Under the pieces are notes generated by a model, which saw only the letters and a program-made list of their open reading frames with translations, searched no databases and was not told the origin of the DNA. 15,393 nucleotides of DNA, from positions 1 to 15,393 of the forward strand of contig JAKPQT010000461.1 in NCBI GenBank assembly GCA_029555885.1, given 5' to 3'. The stretch is from Chloroflexota bacterium. Its GTDB lineage: Bacteria; Chloroflexota; Anaerolineae; CG2-30-64-16. Below, piece after piece: positions 14,360-15,393 of this stretch; the stretch's first letter is position 1; each line of letters starts with the position of its first letter. The position numbers and the translations under genes are program-made.

Positions 14360-14394
14360 GCGTCCAACATACGTAAACTTCAGGAGGAGGGAGA

Positions 14395-15393
14395 ATGAAC
14401 ACGCCGCTGCAAGTCGGAGTCATCGGACTGGGCATCCTCGGTGAGCAATACGTCCGCTTCTTCGAGGCGCACCCCCAGGCGCACGTCGCGGCCGTGGCCG
14501 ATGTCCGGCCCCACGTCGCGGAGCGCATCGGCCAGGCCGCCGCCGCGCCCGCCTTCACCGATTTCCGCGCGATGCTGCGGACGCACGCGCTGGACCTCGT
14601 CGCGGTCGCCACCCCGGACCCGTATCACCGGGACCCCGTGGTCGCCGCGCTCGAAGCGGGCGTGCCGAACATCATCCAGGAGAAGCCGCTCGCCACGACG
14701 GTCGAGGACGCGCTGGTCATCTGCGAGGCGGTGGAGCGCCGCCGCGCGAAGCTGTTCGTCAACTACGCGAACCGCGCGGCCGCGTACGACATCGCCACGC
14801 GCTACGTCATCCAGCAGGGGCTGCTGGGCGAGGTCGTGTACGGCGAAGCCCGGCTCGACGACAACATCATCGTCCCGCTCGGCTTGTGGGGGGAGCGCAG
14901 CCGGGAGTGGGCCGCGGGGTCCTCCACCGCGCACTTCCTCCTGAGCCACGTCGTCGACCTGCTGCGCTACTACTTCAGCCCGGCCGAGGTCACCGAGGTC
15001 TTCGCCATCACCCAGGCGACCGTGCTCGGCTTCACGCCCGACCTCTACGACGCGTTCCTCACCTTTGACAGCGGGCTGCGGGTACGGGTCAAGGCAGAGT
15101 GGATCAAGCACATCGATGAGCTGGTGGAGTTCTACCTCTGCTTCTCGGGGCGGGAGGGCACGCTCATCTGCAACAAGCGCGCGGGCTTCGGCGCGGAGCC
15201 GGGCTGGCGCGCCAACCTAGCGGACACGGTGTCTGCGGCCGCGCTGCTGGAACATCGCGCAGCGCTCGACGCGCGGGGGGCGCGCGTCGCGGCGCGGGTG
15301 AACCGACCGGAGCCGACGACCGGGCAGCTCTCTGCGAGTGTGGCGCAGCTCCAGCCGAGCCTCGAGGCGCGCGGCCCGTCCGCCGGCGGCCTG
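14395..15393 (+). CDS. Gfo/Idh/MocA family oxidoreductase (C-terminus outside window)
   Basis: An open frame of 333 codons from ATG 14395 reaches the right edge. Shine-Dalgarno AGGAGGAGGGAG lies just upstream. The N-terminal Rossmann fold opens VGVIGLGILGEQYVRFF, the GxGxxG dinucleotide site, and continues with VAAVADVRP and LVAVATPDPYH. The family-defining EKP motif is present (Glu96-Lys97-Pro98 in QEKPLAT), where the lysine is catalytic. The second domain, from about residue 125, contains GLLGEVVYGEARLDD and HFLLSHVVDLLRYYF; the His in SHVVD is in the usual catalytic-His region. The expected reaction is NAD(P)-dependent oxidation or reduction of a sugar, inositol or sugar-acid hydroxyl. Its place right after a glycosidase suggests it processes the released sugar. 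The protein is nearly complete; family is secure, substrate is not. Confidence 0.9.
   Translation, partial: MNTPLQVGVIGLGILGEQYVRFFEAHPQAHVAAVADVRPHVAERIGQAAAAPAFTDFRAMLRTHALDLVAVATPDPYHRDPVVAALEAGVPNIIQEKPLATTVEDALVICEAVERRRAKLFVNYANRAAAYDIATRYVIQQGLLGEVVYGEARLDDNIIVPLGLWGERSREWAAGSSTAHFLLSHVVDLLRYYFSPAEVTEVFAITQATVLGFTPDLYDAFLTFDSGLRVRVKAEWIKHIDELVEFYLCFSGREGTLICNKRAGFGAEPGWRANLADTVSAAALLEHRAALDARGARVAARVNRPEPTTGQLSASVAQLQPSLEARGPSAGGL

Noticed and set aside
1..15393. CRISPR arrays, tRNA, rRNA, insertion sequences, phage attachment sites
   Set aside because: No regular repeat-spacer pattern, cloverleaf-like segment, transposase motif or terminal inverted repeat was seen on either strand by eye.

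Overview
The window is GC-rich, densely coded bacterial DNA. It looks like a carbohydrate-use region from a Chloroflexota-type bacterium (Anaerolineae or Caldilineae would fit). That placement is an inference: it rests on the Tat-type lipoprotein solute-binding protein, a URO-D family gene inside a sugar ABC operon, and the two-component architectures. No rRNA, tRNA, CRISPR array or insertion sequence was seen.

Layout. (1) 1-966, minus strand: the N-terminal 322 residues of a secreted esterase-like protein that runs off the left edge. (2) 967-1373: a 407-bp divergent intergenic region with a good sigma70-type promoter on each strand. (3) 1374-3623, plus strand: a hybrid sensor histidine kinase split by one in-frame TAG at 1854-1856. 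The halves are a membrane domain (1374-1856) and HisKA-HATPase-REC-REC (1872-3623). (4) 3574-4779, minus strand: an unusual one-protein fusion of sigma4-like HTH, decayed ATPase-like region and receiver, convergent with and overlapping the kinase by 50 bp. (5) 5066-10263, plus strand: a probable five-gene operon of sugar-binding lipoprotein, two MalF/MalG-type permeases, a URO-D family protein and a GSxG...DxD nucleotidyltransferase-like protein. It contains no ABC ATPase gene. (6) 10264-10590: a non-coding gap with a strong hairpin. (7) 10591-12198, minus strand: a prenyltransferase/squalene-oxidase-repeat protein with a C-terminal 'DIKPGS' domain and EF-hand-like loops; its start is unclear. 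(8) 12386-14359, plus strand: a GH63/MGH1-like glycosidase, followed 35 bp later by a Gfo/Idh/MocA oxidoreductase that runs off the right edge.

How it may work together (inference): the ABC transporter imports a sugar or glycoside, the intracellular glycosidase and the oxidoreductase process it, and the two-component proteins sense and regulate. The strongest link seen directly in the DNA is an element of about 85 bp, roughly 88% identical between its two copies (1217-1300 and 12219-12304). Each copy ends in a TTGRAA-17 bp-TATCAT promoter, one before the kinase and one before the glycosidase. The two copies differ by indels that break reading frame, so the conservation is at the DNA level. 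This shared promoter cassette and the in-frame stop in the kinase are the two observations most worth following up.
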